Numbered from the stretch's first letter, positions 33,400 through 46,389 are shown. The stretch is DNA of 64,000 bases from Toxonevra muliebris (GCA_963691655.1 OY829326.1:116843388-116907387), one strand, 5' to 3'. Notes: a model not told the origin generated them from the letters alone. Numbers and translations: made by a program.

Positions 33400-36310
33400 C
33401 TAAATAACTTTGTCTATTTTTAAAAAAATATGTAATAAAAATGTACAGAAAAAGTTAGTAAAAAATTCCATTGAAGGCCACAGTATCACCGGCGATAACC
33501 CATGAAAATTCAGGCCTTCAGAGACGCAAATTTTTATTTTGATCAAAAATTGTAACAAGAAATTTTGATTCAATTTTGCGCTTTCTCCTCTAGTTTCCTT
33601 ACGGCCTCGAAAGGGTTAATTTCTATACGGAAAACTTGTTCAATTATTTATTGATTTACTTTTCAATTCGCCGAATTAACTCTACAATTTCACAGCTACT
33701 AATATAAAATTTAATTAAATTCAACTTAAAAGTTCATTATTACATAATGAAGTCAAACATTAAGCCATAATATTTCACAAAGACCTAAAGAGCACTTCAT
33801 TTGCGCTGCTTGTGCATGCATGTGTGTGTGTGTGAGAGGCACTGGTTGCTTACACTTGTAATTATGCAACATTATGAAGCATTTTTCTATGGAGCATCTA
33901 CATATTTATTGGCACCATGGAACCAACCAACTACCAGCAACAATATTAGTCAAAAATTTTACACACTATGAAGCAGAAATCTTGTGCTACACACACATAC
34001 AAATATAGCTGCGGGTGTTGCAGCTGTAACTTTGTAAATGCATTTTGTCTGCATACGACAAATATATATATGCACTTTCACTTACACAGAAACATAAATA
34101 AACCTACGCAGAATTATACACGTACACAAACACATAAGCGAGCAGGCCAGACCACCCACAGATCAGCTGACAGTGGTAACAAAACAGCGATTTGCTACAA
34201 TGATAATGGGCGCCACAGTGTCCCGCATTTTGTAAAACGGTGAACACACACATACACACTCAACCACTTCTGCATTGTATGTAGTTGTTGTCGCGCGCTT
34301 CACGGTTAAGTGGAAAACCAGGGACGACACATCGTCACAACACAAGGCCAATGGACGACTTAATGGCGGACGCATTCGTGCGCGCGAGCGTCACAAAAAC
34401 TAAAAACTAAATGTAGTAACAAGGAAAGAAAAACCACGACTGCGTTAGTAGTAGTTGGTAGTCGCAACAACTCTAGTTGTATGCGCCAAAAAGTATGCAC
34501 TGATTTTATCATTTTTTATTTTTTTGTTTTTTTTTTTGTTAGTTTCTCATTTTCTTTCTACCTTCTGTATTTATACGCTGACTTTGACGTTAATGTTCAT
34601 TATGCAAGAAGCGCTTGAGTTGAAATTTTTAAGTGGGCACACAACCGTGGAGAATACAACGTGGGCAGGGTTAGGTACACAAATATATCCATGTGTATGT
34701 ATGTGTGGGTGGGTGGAGAACCTTAAAAAATGCTAATATGTCTAGCAATTGTGCTGTTGTTTTTCTATCAAACTAACTACTACTACCACTACTAAATACA
34801 ACTAGCTAAAGTACAATCGTCACGCCAACTACTTTTCTGCTTATTGTTTGTGTAGTTATATGCTCTCATTTAACGCCCACAGCAAACATTTTGAATGAAA
34901 TGTCAATTTCATTTCTCGGATGGCATTTTGATGTATTTATTGTACTCGCCCGCCCGCCCGCCGTCCGCATACATTTGCATGTTTGACGGCTATTGACGTG
35001 CACAAATCGCTTCAACTACTGCATGAGCGTCTACATATTAACTAGGGTTAAGACGCACCTGCAACTATTTAAACGTCTTTGCATCAAGATTTCATGCTTA
35101 TTTTTGTGTGTTTAATGCCTTAATTTTTCCAAGAAGGTGATGATGGCTTTTGTAATTTGTTCTTCCATGACTTAGAAAGGGAAATGGCAGAAATGTAGTG
35201 CTAGTACTTTGAACTTCTGAATGAGTTAAGTTTATGTTCCATTTTCAAAACTAATAATTAATAATGCAGCATTTGTAAACATTTATTACACTAACTTACA
35301 CAACACATGGACAAAAATTTGTTGGGAATTCAAAAATATTTTCATTCATATCGAATTTCGGTTTATGCCTCAAGTTAATCTCGAAGTTGCCGATGCCGCA
35401 TAACCTCTTAAATTCAAAGTTCCAGTGCACAGAGACATGGGCCAATGAAGAGTCGGTACTTAAAATATCCTTAAACATTATAGATGTAAACTATCAAAGA
35501 AGTAGGTATCGAGAAAGTTTTGCATTTGATTGCGATCGCATGGAATTCTCAACGCTAGTGGAATATGCTTATAGTTACTGAAAAGTCACCTAAGGCGGAT
35601 AAGAATGTCTGCGTTAAATTCATATTCACTCCTTATAAAGTGAGTAATTTGGATATCGAATCATTGAGTATGAAAGATTTCAAGTTTAATTGAAACGCCA
35701 TCCAGAGCCGGATTCAGCATAGGATCAGTGGGGCCTCCACCAGTTGAGGGCCTCCACCAATGCTATGCAGCTTTCCAATTAAAACAACAAAATCGGGAAA
35801 AATTAAAAAAAAAAAACAGGGAAAACATTTAAACAAATATATCCAGCGATTGCTGTCACACTGCAGTTTCTTATAATTTTGCATGGAATTTTTCCTCCCT
35901 ATTACACAGGCTAACAAAATTTGCCGAACGCTATTACCCTGAAACCAGACTATACTTTTCCGAAGGATTTTGACGCGCTGAACTCGAATCTGGCCTCAAA
36001 ATTGCTCTATCAATTTTGAGATATCCTAACCTAGAAGTGCAAAAAATATCGTTTTTGCTCATTTTTAAGGATATGTAGCACGGACGATCCTATTTTCCTT
36101 CAAAAATTATTGATAGCATCTTAAAGTAATAGTCTTCTTCACTTATTGAAATTGTTTTTCCAACTAGCGAACTCCATCGATGTTAGCCCGCTAGGTAACA
36201 TAAAATCTTGGCATGAACTCATTTCTCAAGACTCATGCTCTAAACACAGTAGCATTAGAAAATTATTGCAAACATATTTGATTTTGATGATTTTTTGTAG
36301 GAGAATGTTG
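33400..36310. other. Non-coding stretch, 2.9 kb
   Basis: Includes a possible TTAA-type end in reverse (CGAAAGGGTTAA, 33608-33619), GT runs near 33820, CA-rich patches at 33990-34260 and a CCCG tetranucleotide run at about 34949-34963. GAGCCGGATTCAGCATAGG (about 35705-35723) followed by GGGGCCTCCACC resembles hAT ends known in many animals, but no partner end was found. No gene is evident. Confidence 0.45.
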
Positions 36311-36311
36311 T

Positions 36312-37060
36312 CAGGCTCGGGCCACCTCTTCATTCTTGTCCACTAGCAATATCTATTTGTTGTTCTAAAAATATTCGTCTTATCGACCACAAACTTTTTA
36401 TGACATTTCATCACAGTCGCAGTTGAAATTTTTTTCCGAAAACTTTTTTAACACAAAAAATAATCATGTCACGATCAAAGTAAGCAGAGAGAAATTGTTC
36501 GTTGATGTGTTTACGATCAGTTTTGCATGTTTATTTGGTGATCATAACACGTTTTTTGTTTCTCATATGATGGCGCGCAAAAAGAAGCGTGTTACCAGAT
36601 TCGGGCCACAAAAAGTACTCAGACTCGGGCCGCCTATGTTTTGACTGTTATGATCTATTTTGTTATCGGAGTACAAGAACGGCTGAACCTCGCTCGCAAT
36701 CGCCGCAAAAAAGAAGAAAACGCCAACAATGTAGTAGCGTGTGCCTTACACCGATCGCCTCGATAGAAACAACTCCATTGCATACATGGAATGCAAGGCA
36801 CCATTTATTTTAAATGCGCCAAAATGACGCGAAGCTACTTTATTTATTTGCTATTCGAATTAATATGCAGTCAGTTTTCATTTTAGTTTTCAATTCAATT
36901 TTATTTTCTCTTTCTTTTCACTTCAATTAAAACGTGAAGTATCTTTTGAAAATTCAGACGGCTTCTCATTTTAATTCCAGGTTTTTTTTTTGCCCATTCT
37001 TCGTTTTATTTTTGCTATATTCTATAGTTTGCAAATCATTTTGATGGTGGCCTGAGTCTG
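36312..37060. mobile_element. hAT-like end cluster (CAGACTCGGGCCACC)
   Basis: Three direct copies of a 15-mer occur: CAGGCTCGGGCCACC (36312), CAGATTCGGGCCACA (36596) and CAGACTCGGGCCGCC (36620). An inverted copy, GGTGGCCTGAGTCTG, is at 37046-37060. They match at 12-13 of 15 positions, as expected of hAT-type ends with subterminal repeats or nested insertions. None of the possible pairings gave a clear 8-bp target duplication, so boundaries are unsettled. Confidence 0.5.
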
Positions 37061-37088
37061 GCAACACTCCCCTATGCTGACAGAAATA

Positions 37089-37876
37089 CCACCTTGATCA
37101 AAAAGTTCCCGGAATTTATTTAGAGAATTAAAAACTCAAGTTTATTCATCTAAATCTATATTGTCCCCTTCAAAGTATTCCCCATTGACTGCAACACACT
37201 TATGCCAGCGCGTGATCCAATCCTCGAAAGATTTTTTATATTCGGTTTTCGGTATGACCATCAGTGCTTCCTGCGATTTTTCCATTACTTCCTCTCGGCT
37301 GCTGAAACGCGTTTCCCGTAATGGTTTTTTAACTCGATTGAACAGAAAGAAGTCACAGGGAGCCAAATCAGGTGAATTCGGTGGCTGTTGGATGGTATTT
37401 GTTCCGTCGAATAGTGATGGCACTGTGCGGCGGTGCGTTATCATGGTGCAAAATCCAAGAGTTTTCTGTCCTCAATTCTGGTCTCTTTCGGCGAATTGCT
37501 TCACGCAAACGCCTCATAACGCCCAAATAATACTCTCTGATGGTTAATTTGCGGTTACCGACCTAAAATTTTTTTTACTTTATCAACGTTTTCGTCGTTG
37601 CCGAAACATTTTTCCAACATTTCCAACGTTCGCGCACCATTAAATCCGTTTTTGACACAAAATTTAATACAATCCAATTTAATAAAACTGTAAAAAATCG
37701 CCAACTCACACAGAGATAGATGTACTCTTGGCTACGTATCTTAAATGTCAAGCTATGTAAGATTTAGAGGGAATATCAACAACAGATGTACCAACTTAAC
37801 AAAGAAAATATAACTCAAATCAGAACGATGGGAGCGCCACACAGTGGTTATTCCGGGAACTTTTTGATCAAGAGGC
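37089..37876 (-). mobile_element. Internally deleted mariner, copy 1
   Basis: The ends are CCACCTTGATCAAAAAGTTC (37089-37108) and the near-matching inverted end GAACTTTTTGATCAAGAGG (37858-37876), with TA at 37087-37088. On the minus strand the transposase C-terminus is open (37444-37142). It has NSPDLAPCDFFLF with the third catalytic Asp (GAC, 37354-37352), then WITRWHKCVAVNGEYFEGDN up to the natural stop. HHDNAPPHSAITI with the second Asp is upstream in another frame. The N-terminal half, including the first Asp, is deleted, and the element is about 790 bp instead of the usual ~1.3 kb. Dead. Confidence 0.9.
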
Positions 37877-37879
37877 AAC

Positions 37880-40200
37880 ATTAATTCTGTGGCGTTGGCT
37901 TTAGGTAAAATCGAGGTCGAATTTTGAATGCGCCGTTATTAACTAAGTTCTCTTAGAATAGAATAGCTTCTATATTTTTCAACCAACTTTCAAAAAAGTG
38001 CATTTATTGCTCAGAGGAATAATAAACCCTTGCTGTGGTATATAATATTCTTATCGCAAAATAAAAGTTGAAAGTTGCACCTATAGTTGTTAATATTATC
38101 ATTTAAATTGAGGTTTAAGAACAAAAAAGTTAAAAAAAAAAAAACATTAACTCAGCGCTATTCAATCAAATTGTGGAACACATTTTAACGATAGCACAGT
38201 GTAGAGTACTTGCCATATGTATGTATATTTCTGGAATGTATAATAAGTAATTTTCGTTTCATTAAAAAATCCATTTCAAAATTCCACTCACTATTCAAGG
38301 TGAAATTTCAATTTAAATGATTTGCAAATAAATTCTTGCTTAATTAATTCTGTATTTTTGTTGTTGTTGCTGTTGGACAACAACGAGTATTTGCTACATA
38401 AAAGATTATTATTTCACAACGCCAATTATTATGAAATTCAAGGCGAAACTATGTAGTTAAGCCATAGTGCCAGAGCTGCCAACACCATATGCAGCAGAGT
38501 AGAGAGAAGTAATCGTAATTAAGAGCGTGAATTGGTTAAGAGTTTCCAAGAAATTTTCGTAATTGAAGCCTTTAGCAGAATAGCAGTGGGGGGCAGGCAG
38601 CGGCTCAAATCGCCATCTTATTAGTAAATTTTACAAAGAAACCTCCTCCCCTCTAGCTCAGATACTTTCGAGTATTAGGACTATTATGTGAGAAAATGTT
38701 GCATGCATCATTCAGATATTGAAGCTTACCCTTTATTGTTGGTTATGTGACGTAGAACCAGTTTACAACTGCATTTTAAACTAATTGGTTATAATCGTTG
38801 TAATTTAATCATTAGGAAATTATCGAAAATTCAATCACGTTCAGAAATAAGTGTATTACGTGTTTGTGTGTGTTAGTATATGAGTATGTATGCATGTGTG
38901 CGTTAATTTGCTATGTAATCGTGTCAACTCTTGATTCACTTGCAAATAATTTTCTTTTCTTTTTCACTTTTAATAAAGGTGTACAATTTCTTGATGTTGT
39001 ATATATTCGACATTGTTGCCATACTCATGAACTAAAGTATGGAGTATTAAAAAAATTATTGAAAATGATTAATTTTAATTCTAACCATCACTGATGGGGG
39101 TAGCTTAAACCGAAACTAGGAGTAAAAATAATATTTCTTACTAAATAAACTCAGCTATTTATAGTAGTAAGCACACACAATCCTTTCCGTTTGGGTTGAA
39201 TGTGGGTTAACCCCAGCAATATCTTAAAGATCCTTAAATTCAAAACTGAAGTAGTGTTATGAAATGTATGGTATTTCTATTAAAATTCTAATATTTAACT
39301 TATCTACAATATTGAGAATTGAACACGTGAACAGAAAGCAAAAAATCGAGCCACATGGTAACACTGGATGCATCTACAAGTACAAATAAAATTACATTTT
39401 CCGCACGTATGCTATGTCTGCAATTTTTTCTGTTTCTGCATGTTAGCAAGGACATAAATTCACACACACACATACGTATTCATAAATATAACATATAGAA
39501 GCACACGTGTGTGCATATCTAGAAAACTCGAAATGTTTTTATTGTTGCATTTTAAATGCTGAACAATCATATGTATGTGACTATATATTTATTTATATGT
39601 GTGTGAGTATACCTTTGACAGGAATACGCACATACAGATGCTGAATTCACTCATGCAGCATATGTACGTTCGTCCATGTTGTTATAAGTATGAAACGCAT
39701 GACATTTTGTGGAAATGTCATAAAAAGTTGCAGTCGTCGGTAGTTTCTTTCAATTACCTTGTTCGGTGATTTTTTTTTTTTTGTCATCCAAGAAGAAAAT
39801 GTGGAGTTGAAAGTAAAAGTGATGGAGGATGAGGACGAGGTGGAGGTGGAGGGAGATTTCTAAATTGAAATGTTGTTTAGAAATGAAAGCAGTGTTTATG
39901 TTATGTCGTAAGAAAATATTGCTTAATTTAGATTTCAATTTAAAAATCAACATTTTTCAAATTTTGTGTGACACATGCATGAGAACTCAAGTCAAAAGGA
40001 TTCTGCCTTTGCTATACTCGTATAATGCAATGATTGGGATTTAAATTGTTGACAGATAGAATAGCATAAATATGTAGGTACATAGATCCTTTTTCACTGG
40101 AAAAAAAATTTTAAATTAAACTAAATAAATTGATAAATGTTTATTGAGTGTTGGAGAATTAGAACTGAATGAAGGCTAACAGAATGATGTTAGAGTAACT
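37880..40200. other. Non-coding stretch, 2.3 kb
   Basis: AT-rich with A run at about 38132-38143, TG/TATG microsatellites near 38870-38900 and 39540-39620, CA run near 39460, and a purine-rich patch (GGAGGATGAGGACGAGG, about 39820-39840). No coding or element signature was identified. Confidence 0.5.
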
Positions 40201-40204
40201 AAAT

Positions 40205-40385
40205 TGAAGAAGAGGAATCCATAAAACATATTTTACTTCATTGTGGAGCACTTATCCACAAAAGAATAAAATGTCTGGGCATGTACCAAGTGTCCAGCAC
40301 TGAACAAGCATCCATTGATCCGGGCGCAGTACTCAAATTTCTGAGAGAGACTGGATTGGATAAGGTACCCTGGGCAGATCAAGCT
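40205..40385 (+). mobile_element. LINE C-terminal fragment, family E
   Basis: The plus strand reads EEESIKHILLHCGALIHKR and then KCLGMYQVSSTEQASIDPG and AVLKFLRETGLDKV, a C-terminal knuckle and tail of a LINE ORF2. The reverse strand at 53155-53300 gives nearly the same protein, so this is a real family. The 3' flank is A/C-rich (to about 40700) and may be its 3' UTR. Confidence 0.7.
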
Positions 40386-40854
40386 AGAGATAGAAAGGTA
40401 TGACAACCAGATTTCGTAACAAAAATTATGGCCGCGCAATAGTCAACTACGCCCCTCTACAAAAAGAAAATACAACAAATTGCGAAAGCTGGCATGGCAA
40501 TAGCACAACAGAATAACGTTACGCACACAAAATAACAACAACATAGCATGCCATCAACATCGCACACAAAATTTAACGGCATCATCACAGCATACTACGA
40601 TCAAAATTTGAAAAATTCGTACGAAAAAATATCACGCCACTCAAACAACCAATGGCAGCAGAGCAACAGAAATTCAACATCATATTCTCCAGTCACGACT
40701 GCGGCGAACTGAAAAAAATGGAAGTACGCCTACAAAAAAGTAAGCAAGGCAGCATTCTTTGCCATTTTGCCGATAGCTCTCGTTACGGAAACAACTCTAG
40801 TGATACAGTAGCTGCCTAAGGAAAGACGTGCGGTTGAGTTGAATAAGCAGTGTA

Positions 40855-41195
40855 CCGACAACCCAGCGACAGACATAATCAAGTAGTAAATCCCAACCCA
40901 GTGACGGACGTCTCCCAGTGACCCAGTAACGAACAAAGTTAGGGAAACGCCAGGTTTCACTTCCGTGGATGATGTGTTGTAGCTTGCTAATTGATTGACG
41001 TGGATGATAGTAAGCCGACTTGGCCCCCAAGAGGAAAACGACGGACGGAAAGCAATATCACCAGGTACACTGCAACGCAAAACCACGCACACCAACAATG
41101 TTATTTACACTACGCTCAGCAGCGCTACACCAACGCTCCAGCATTGTTATTTATACTACGCCCGACATTGTTATTTACATTTCGCATAACAGCGT
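40855..41195 (+). repeat. Two small degenerate tandem repeats
   Basis: About 40858-40935 repeats variants of AACCCAGTGACGGAC three to four times. About 41097-41190 repeats CATTGTTATTTACACTACGC three times. Both lie between two LINE fragments. Frames on either strand across here arise from the repeats. Confidence 0.6.
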
Positions 41196-41199
41196 TTGG

Positions 41200-41645
41200 T
41201 ATTGGTTTCATGGACACTCAGGAATTTCTGGAAATGAATCTGCTAACCTTCTGGCCAGAAAGGGTTCGGAAACTGGTTTCTTAGGTCCAGAACCTGTACT
41301 CTCTTTGTCGTCTACAGCCATCAAGACCACTATTAATGAGTGGGTGGATTTGACCCACGATCGTAAATTAGAGGAACTGTGTGGCTTTCGACAGACAAAG
41401 AACATGTTGCCTGTTATCTCGAAGCATCTAACAGACCTTCTTTTTCACTTAACTGAAAGAGCTGTAGGCAGCTGGTGAAATTAAACACAGGTCACTTCTC
41501 TTGGACCAAATCTTTGAATATGATTGGCCTGAGAGCTAGTGCCTTATGTGCCTCCTGTGGTTTGGAGGAAGAATGTGAAGAAACGACAGACTACTTTCTT
41601 AGTGTCTGCCCCACTTTCTGTCGGGTGCTGTATTCTTGAATACTT
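41200..41645 (+). mobile_element. LINE RNase H to C-terminus, family F
   Basis: One long plus-strand frame reads WYWFHGHSGISGNESANLLA, the RNase H end, then RKGSETGFLGPEPVLSLSS and LEELCGFRQTKNMLPVISKH. After a frameshift near 41475 it continues through FEYDWPESSALCASCGLEEE and TTDYFLSVCPTFCRV, a Cys/His knuckle. The same family occurs reversed at 50.9-51.3 kb. It ends near an A run at about 41661-41674. Confidence 0.8.
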
Positions 41646-41777
41646 CTTTTGCAGTTCCAACAAAAAAAAAAAAAATATATATGGGACATTCTCTGTCAAT
41701 GGGAGACCCACCCCCCTGTCCAAAATTGGTTAAGGTATTTTAGGGCATGTTTGGGCTCAACTGAAAGCGTACGTTTA

Positions 41778-42110
41778 CCCAAGTCATCATAAAAAAACAG
41801 ATAAAGTTTTTTTCGTATATTTTTTTTCGCTGAATATGAATCCAATATTATTTTTCATGGGGAATGTTACTTGTTGTCCCTAATCTCAAAAAAGGTCTAA
41901 AAAAGGCTGTTTTTAGGGTCTCAACCCTACCCAAATCATCATAAAACGAAGGAAAAATGCCTATTTTTGTGTAGTTTCAGCTGATGAACATGAATCTAAT
42001 ATTATTTTTCACGAAAAATGTTACGCGTCGTCCCTAACCCTAACCCTAAGAAAAATCTCAAAAAACTTTTTTTCGTGTGTCACGAGTCCCAAGTCATCAG
42101 AAAACTTCCC
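41778..42110 (+). repeat. Satellite-like tandem repeat, ~155-bp unit
   Basis: CCCAAGTCATCAT starts at 41778, CCCAAATCATCAT at 41930 and CCCAAGTCATCAG at 42088. Within the two full units TGAATCYAATATTATTTTTC and AATGTTAC..GTCCCTAA recur in the same order. The units are 152 and 158 bp, and the third is truncated. CCCTAACCCTAA occurs once in unit 2 and is not a telomere array. Confidence 0.8.
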
Positions 42111-42129
42111 CATTCTTCTACCATTTGAA

Positions 42130-44774
42130 TAAACACTTTGAGGGGTTGGTACAACTTTTTTAATCTAACAAATTTTAAAAATTTTACTTTTTAATTATCA
42201 TTTTAAATTGAGTTAATATACTCGGGCTGAGTTGGGATTTCTCTTTTCTGGTTTGACTAAATCCATTAACGAAAAGAGTTAACATAACTACGAAATTATT
42301 AGTATTTACTTTGAAGTTTTTTGAGTGTAGTTTGTATACCGAAAGATTGCACTAACCGATTTTACATGGGAAGTAGGCCAGTACTTAAAAAATTGCTATT
42401 CTATAACCGAATGTTCATTTTAAATGGGTTCATTGTAAGTTAAAAGTACTGTCAATATATAAGAAGGGTTTTTATTGTAGACCCACCGAAATCATAGAAA
42501 ATATGTAATTTCTGCACAATTTTTATTTTCAGCCAGCTTGCCTCATTTCTAGATATCCGCAATACTATCAGAGTAAACCGAACACTTTTCTTGAAATCCC
42601 TAAATTGTAACGTTTTTGTTTTTTAATTGGGTTTATTCGTTTTTGAAAGCAATTTTTGAACAATCCTCTAGAAAGCTTAGGGCTGAGTCTAATTATTGTA
42701 ACTAACTAGTTTCAGTTTCATTAATTACAATGTGGGTAAACAATTAGACTTCTGCAAAAGGTTATCTATGACTGTATTGTCCAGTTTGTGTCAAAGTTGA
42801 CACTCGAATTTCAGTTAATGAATTATTTAATTATTAATTCTACAATTGAATAATTAAATTGCAATCAATATCTATGATATGATATTTGAATTCATTCAGT
42901 TGAACTATGCACCCTTACCATTTTTCAAATGCACACAGGTAAAATCAAATGAGCATATGCATAATTAAGCGATTCTGAATTTCATTATTCAAAAATAATA
43001 TATGAAATAACGCACATTCCAACAAAAAATAAAAAACAAAAAAAAGAAACATTTTTGTATGTATGTATGAGTGTTTATAATTGCGCAAAATTAACTCAAC
43101 TGTTGAATTTTAATTACAATTAAAACTTTAATCCGCTTATGGTGTTCATTTCCACCCACTTTCTATTAATACCACTTTTTCCTGATCAATTTATTCAACT
43201 TTTTTCGGTCACTGTGTTGTGTGTTTTTTTTTATTTTTTTTTTTTTTTGCTGATTGCTTTTGGTTTTTGTATAAATTGACACGAAACGTGTACAGCAACT
43301 GTCATTTTCCCACAATCTACTGTAATGACACAAACTAGGGCACTACTTAACAGTTATTTAAAAACTTACTACTTACTTGGCAGCACTGGCAACAACAAAA
43401 GCGAACCTCATCCTTTCTAATCTCAGTGGCATTAATTATTTACTTTTAGTTTTGAAATTTTTTTAATTTATTTTTTAACATTATTTGGTTTTATTTTGCA
43501 ATTTACTTTTTTAATTTAAAGTTAGAGAAAAAAAAATTGTGTTGGTTAAGTTTTTGACAGCACTTTAAAAAAATATAACCTAACCTTTTTCAGTCTCTCT
43601 TGTCTCGCCGTGTCACATTTTGAAACTAACATTTTCATTCCGTTGCAGTACATAAAAGTTTTCTTAATTTATTATTGACTTATTTATTTATTAACGTTGT
43701 ACATAGAAGAAGGAAAAAAATAAAAGAAAAAAAAACTTTTATTTGTTTTATCATAAGACAACAGAAAAATGTAATATTTTATGCTGTCGTCATAAAGAAA
43801 ATTGCGTGTTCTACACAGACTAAAACAAAAAAGGAAACAACATCATCAACAACAACTAGAAGGAAGAAGAACATTGAATTACAAATATAGAAATGAATTA
43901 ACGAACCGAATAACGAATACTGAAATTAAAACGAATGAATAAAAAGCTGGTAAAAAAAATAAACAAAAATAGACAGACATGATGAGTAAATATCGAAAAA
44001 TCGAATAAAATTATAAAATTAATGATTATAATGTCGGTTAAAACAACAGGGTGCTATATATATATAGTGGGTGACAAAGATAGAAAGTCATGGGTGGAAA
44101 AAAGTGAAAACAATTTAATCAAATCAGACAGAATTGTAGAATGAAACTTAAACGAGACACAGACAATAATAATAACAGAAAGAATGAAAAACAAAATGGA
44201 ATTAAAAAGCACGCACGCACACACATAAATACACATGCATATACATAAATAAACACCCGTACATTCTTCGCATTCAGGCGTAAATTGCTAAAAATGTACG
44301 AAAATTGATGTATTTAAAAGTTAATATGTGTTTGTTTGTTTGTGTGTGTATGACTATCTGTATGTGTTGGCTACAACTGGCGCCACCACGAAGTAAAACC
44401 GAGTACGCACAGTGTTTAAAGTAGTAAATAATTTAATGAAATTTGAGGTTTAAGTTAAAGAGAAAGGTGAGAACAACAAAATTTTTTTTTTAGCAAAAAA
44501 AAAAAAACATTCGTTGAACTCACAGAAATGACAACTTGAAAAAAAAAACTATGCCATTTTTATCATGATGAAGATACATTACCTATTTTAAAAATCGTCA
44601 CGAAAAGAGCTTTGACAGGGTTAATATGGTTATGGTAGTTATAGTATAGACGTTTCTAAACGATAGCCTTTCAGTGCTACCTGAGTAAGGTGAAAAATTT
44701 CGTGAAGTTTTGCTGTTTAAATGCCCATACCATGAGAGGATAGAAAGAAGTATCTAGTGGAATAAAGCTAGTTC
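42130..44774. other. Non-coding stretch, 2.6 kb
   Basis: AT-rich with T runs at about 43226-43249, an A run near 44498, and CA/CATA microsatellite near 44212-44245. Frames such as that at 43675 are Lys/Asn-rich products of A-rich DNA. No element ends were recognised before 44775. Confidence 0.5.
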
Positions 44775-44778
44775 TTAA

Positions 44779-45315
44779 CCCTCTAACCCATAAGGCCGCC
44801 CTGAGGCAGCCATCACTCTATTTTAATTAATCAACAAGGGCAAATTTATTTATTTTTTAAATAAATACGCAGACCTGAAAGAAAGAAGAATAAACACACA
44901 ATTTGTGGTCAGTTTGCACTTTCTGGGATCACACGATTATTGTTCATAATTATTTTTATGTGTACAATTATCGCGCATATTAAGTTTTTTCTAAAAATCT
45001 AAAAAAAAATATTTCTTAGTCTCCTCATATATAATCATAATTTCGTATAATTATGTATGAAAAATGAGAATTTATGACAAATGAGAAGATACGACACCAA
45101 ATAAGACACCTTGTGAATTGCCCAAATATATCTTAATTGTTTGGCATAAACCCGCAAGGCCACCTCAGTGCAGTCTTTTGTTTTTCTCATCTAAGTGCTA
45201 AAATCCAAAACTAATCGAAAAATAGACTTCATATTCATTTTTCTTTCATAAAAATTAACTGGAAACAAAAATTCTGGTGTCTTTTTTTATTATTTTAGTC
45301 TTGCGGGTTAGAGGG
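44779..45315. mobile_element. piggyBac-like MITE, 537 bp, TTAA target duplication
   Basis: TTAA at 44775-44778 and 45316-45319 flanks ends CCCTCTAACCCATAAGGCC (left) and, as reverse complement, CCCTCTAACCCGCAAGAC (right). An internal copy of the left end, AACCCGCAAGGCCACCTCAG (about 45149-45168), acts as a subterminal repeat. There is no transposase. TTAA duplication with CCC ends is diagnostic of the piggyBac superfamily in general. Confidence 0.85.
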
Positions 45316-45473
45316 TTAAGCTACTCCTCGCAACATCAATGATATAATGTTGTTATACTATGATGATATGTTTTATTGACCATGTCCCTATTGAAACCAT
45401 TGAACCTATCTGCCATCCTATCAGCATGAGCCAACATCTCGACGAGAGAGATAGGGTTCGTTATCTACTTATA

Positions 45474-46366
45474 CCAGCTTGATCAAATAGTTCCCGGAAT
45501 TTATTCAGAAAATTAAAAATACAAGTTTATTCATCTAAATCTATATTGTCCCCTTCAAAGTAATCCCCATCGACTGCAACACACTTATGCCAGCGCTTGA
45601 TCCAATCCTCGAAACATTTTTTATATTCGATTTTCGGTATGTCCATCAGTGCTTCCTGCGATTTTTCCATTACTTCCTCTCGGCTGCTGAAACACGTTCC
45701 CCGTAATGGTTTTATAACTCGATTGAACAGAAAGAAGTGACAGGGAGCCAAATCAGGTGAATTCGGTGGCTGTTGGATGGTATTTGTTGCATTTTTCGTC
45801 AAAAAATTACGAATAATGATGGCACTGTTCGACGGTATGTTATCATAGTGTAAAATCCACGAGTATTCTGTCCACAATTCTGGTTTCTTTCGGCGAATTG
45901 CTTCACGCAAATGCCTCATAACGCCCAAATAATATTCTCCGATGGTTAATTTGCGGTTATTGACCAAAAATTCTATTACTTTATCAACGTTTTCGTCGGT
46001 TTTCGATGTCGATGGTCTGCCACTGCCTTCACCATCTTCGATTGACTCACGACCACTTTTGAACCGCTCGTGCCACTGGTAAACGACCGTTTTCTTTAGA
46101 GAATCGTTGCCGAATCACTTTTCCAACATTTCCAACGTTCGCGCACCATTAAATCCGTTTTTTACACAAAATTTAATACAATACAATTTAACAAAATTGT
46201 AAAAAATCGCCAACCCACACAGAGATAGATGTACTCTTGGCTACGTAACTTTTGCAAATGTCAAGCTATGATCTAAGATTTAGAGGGAATATCAACAACA
46301 GAACTCAAATCAGAACGATGGGAGCGCCACACGGTGGTAATTTCGGGAACTTTTTGATCAAGGTGG
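45474..46366 (-). mobile_element. Internally deleted mariner, copy 2, with a catalytic Asp-to-His change
   Basis: TA at 45472-45473 and 46367-46368 flanks ends CCAGCTTGATCAAATAGTTC and, as reverse complement, CCACCTTGATCAAAAAGTTC. Minus-strand frames give TLEMLEK*FGNDSLKKTVV, YQWHERFKSGRESIEDGEGS and GRPSTSKTDENVDKVIEFLV (N-terminal DNA-binding region). After a deletion that removes the first catalytic Asp, the long frame 45967-45527 has HYDNIPSNSA (second Asp) and SPDLAPCHFFLF. The third catalytic Asp of the mariner DD34D triad is His here (CAC, 45739-45737). The frame continues to the normal C-terminus WHKCVAVDGDYFEGDNIDL. Dead. Confidence 0.92.
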
Positions 46367-46389
46367 TAAATCACATAACCGCTAATGGA

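Noticed and set aside
42040..42058. CCCTAACCCTAACCCTAA resembling telomere repeat
   Set aside because: Fewer than three units, inside a satellite unit; flies also lack such telomeres.
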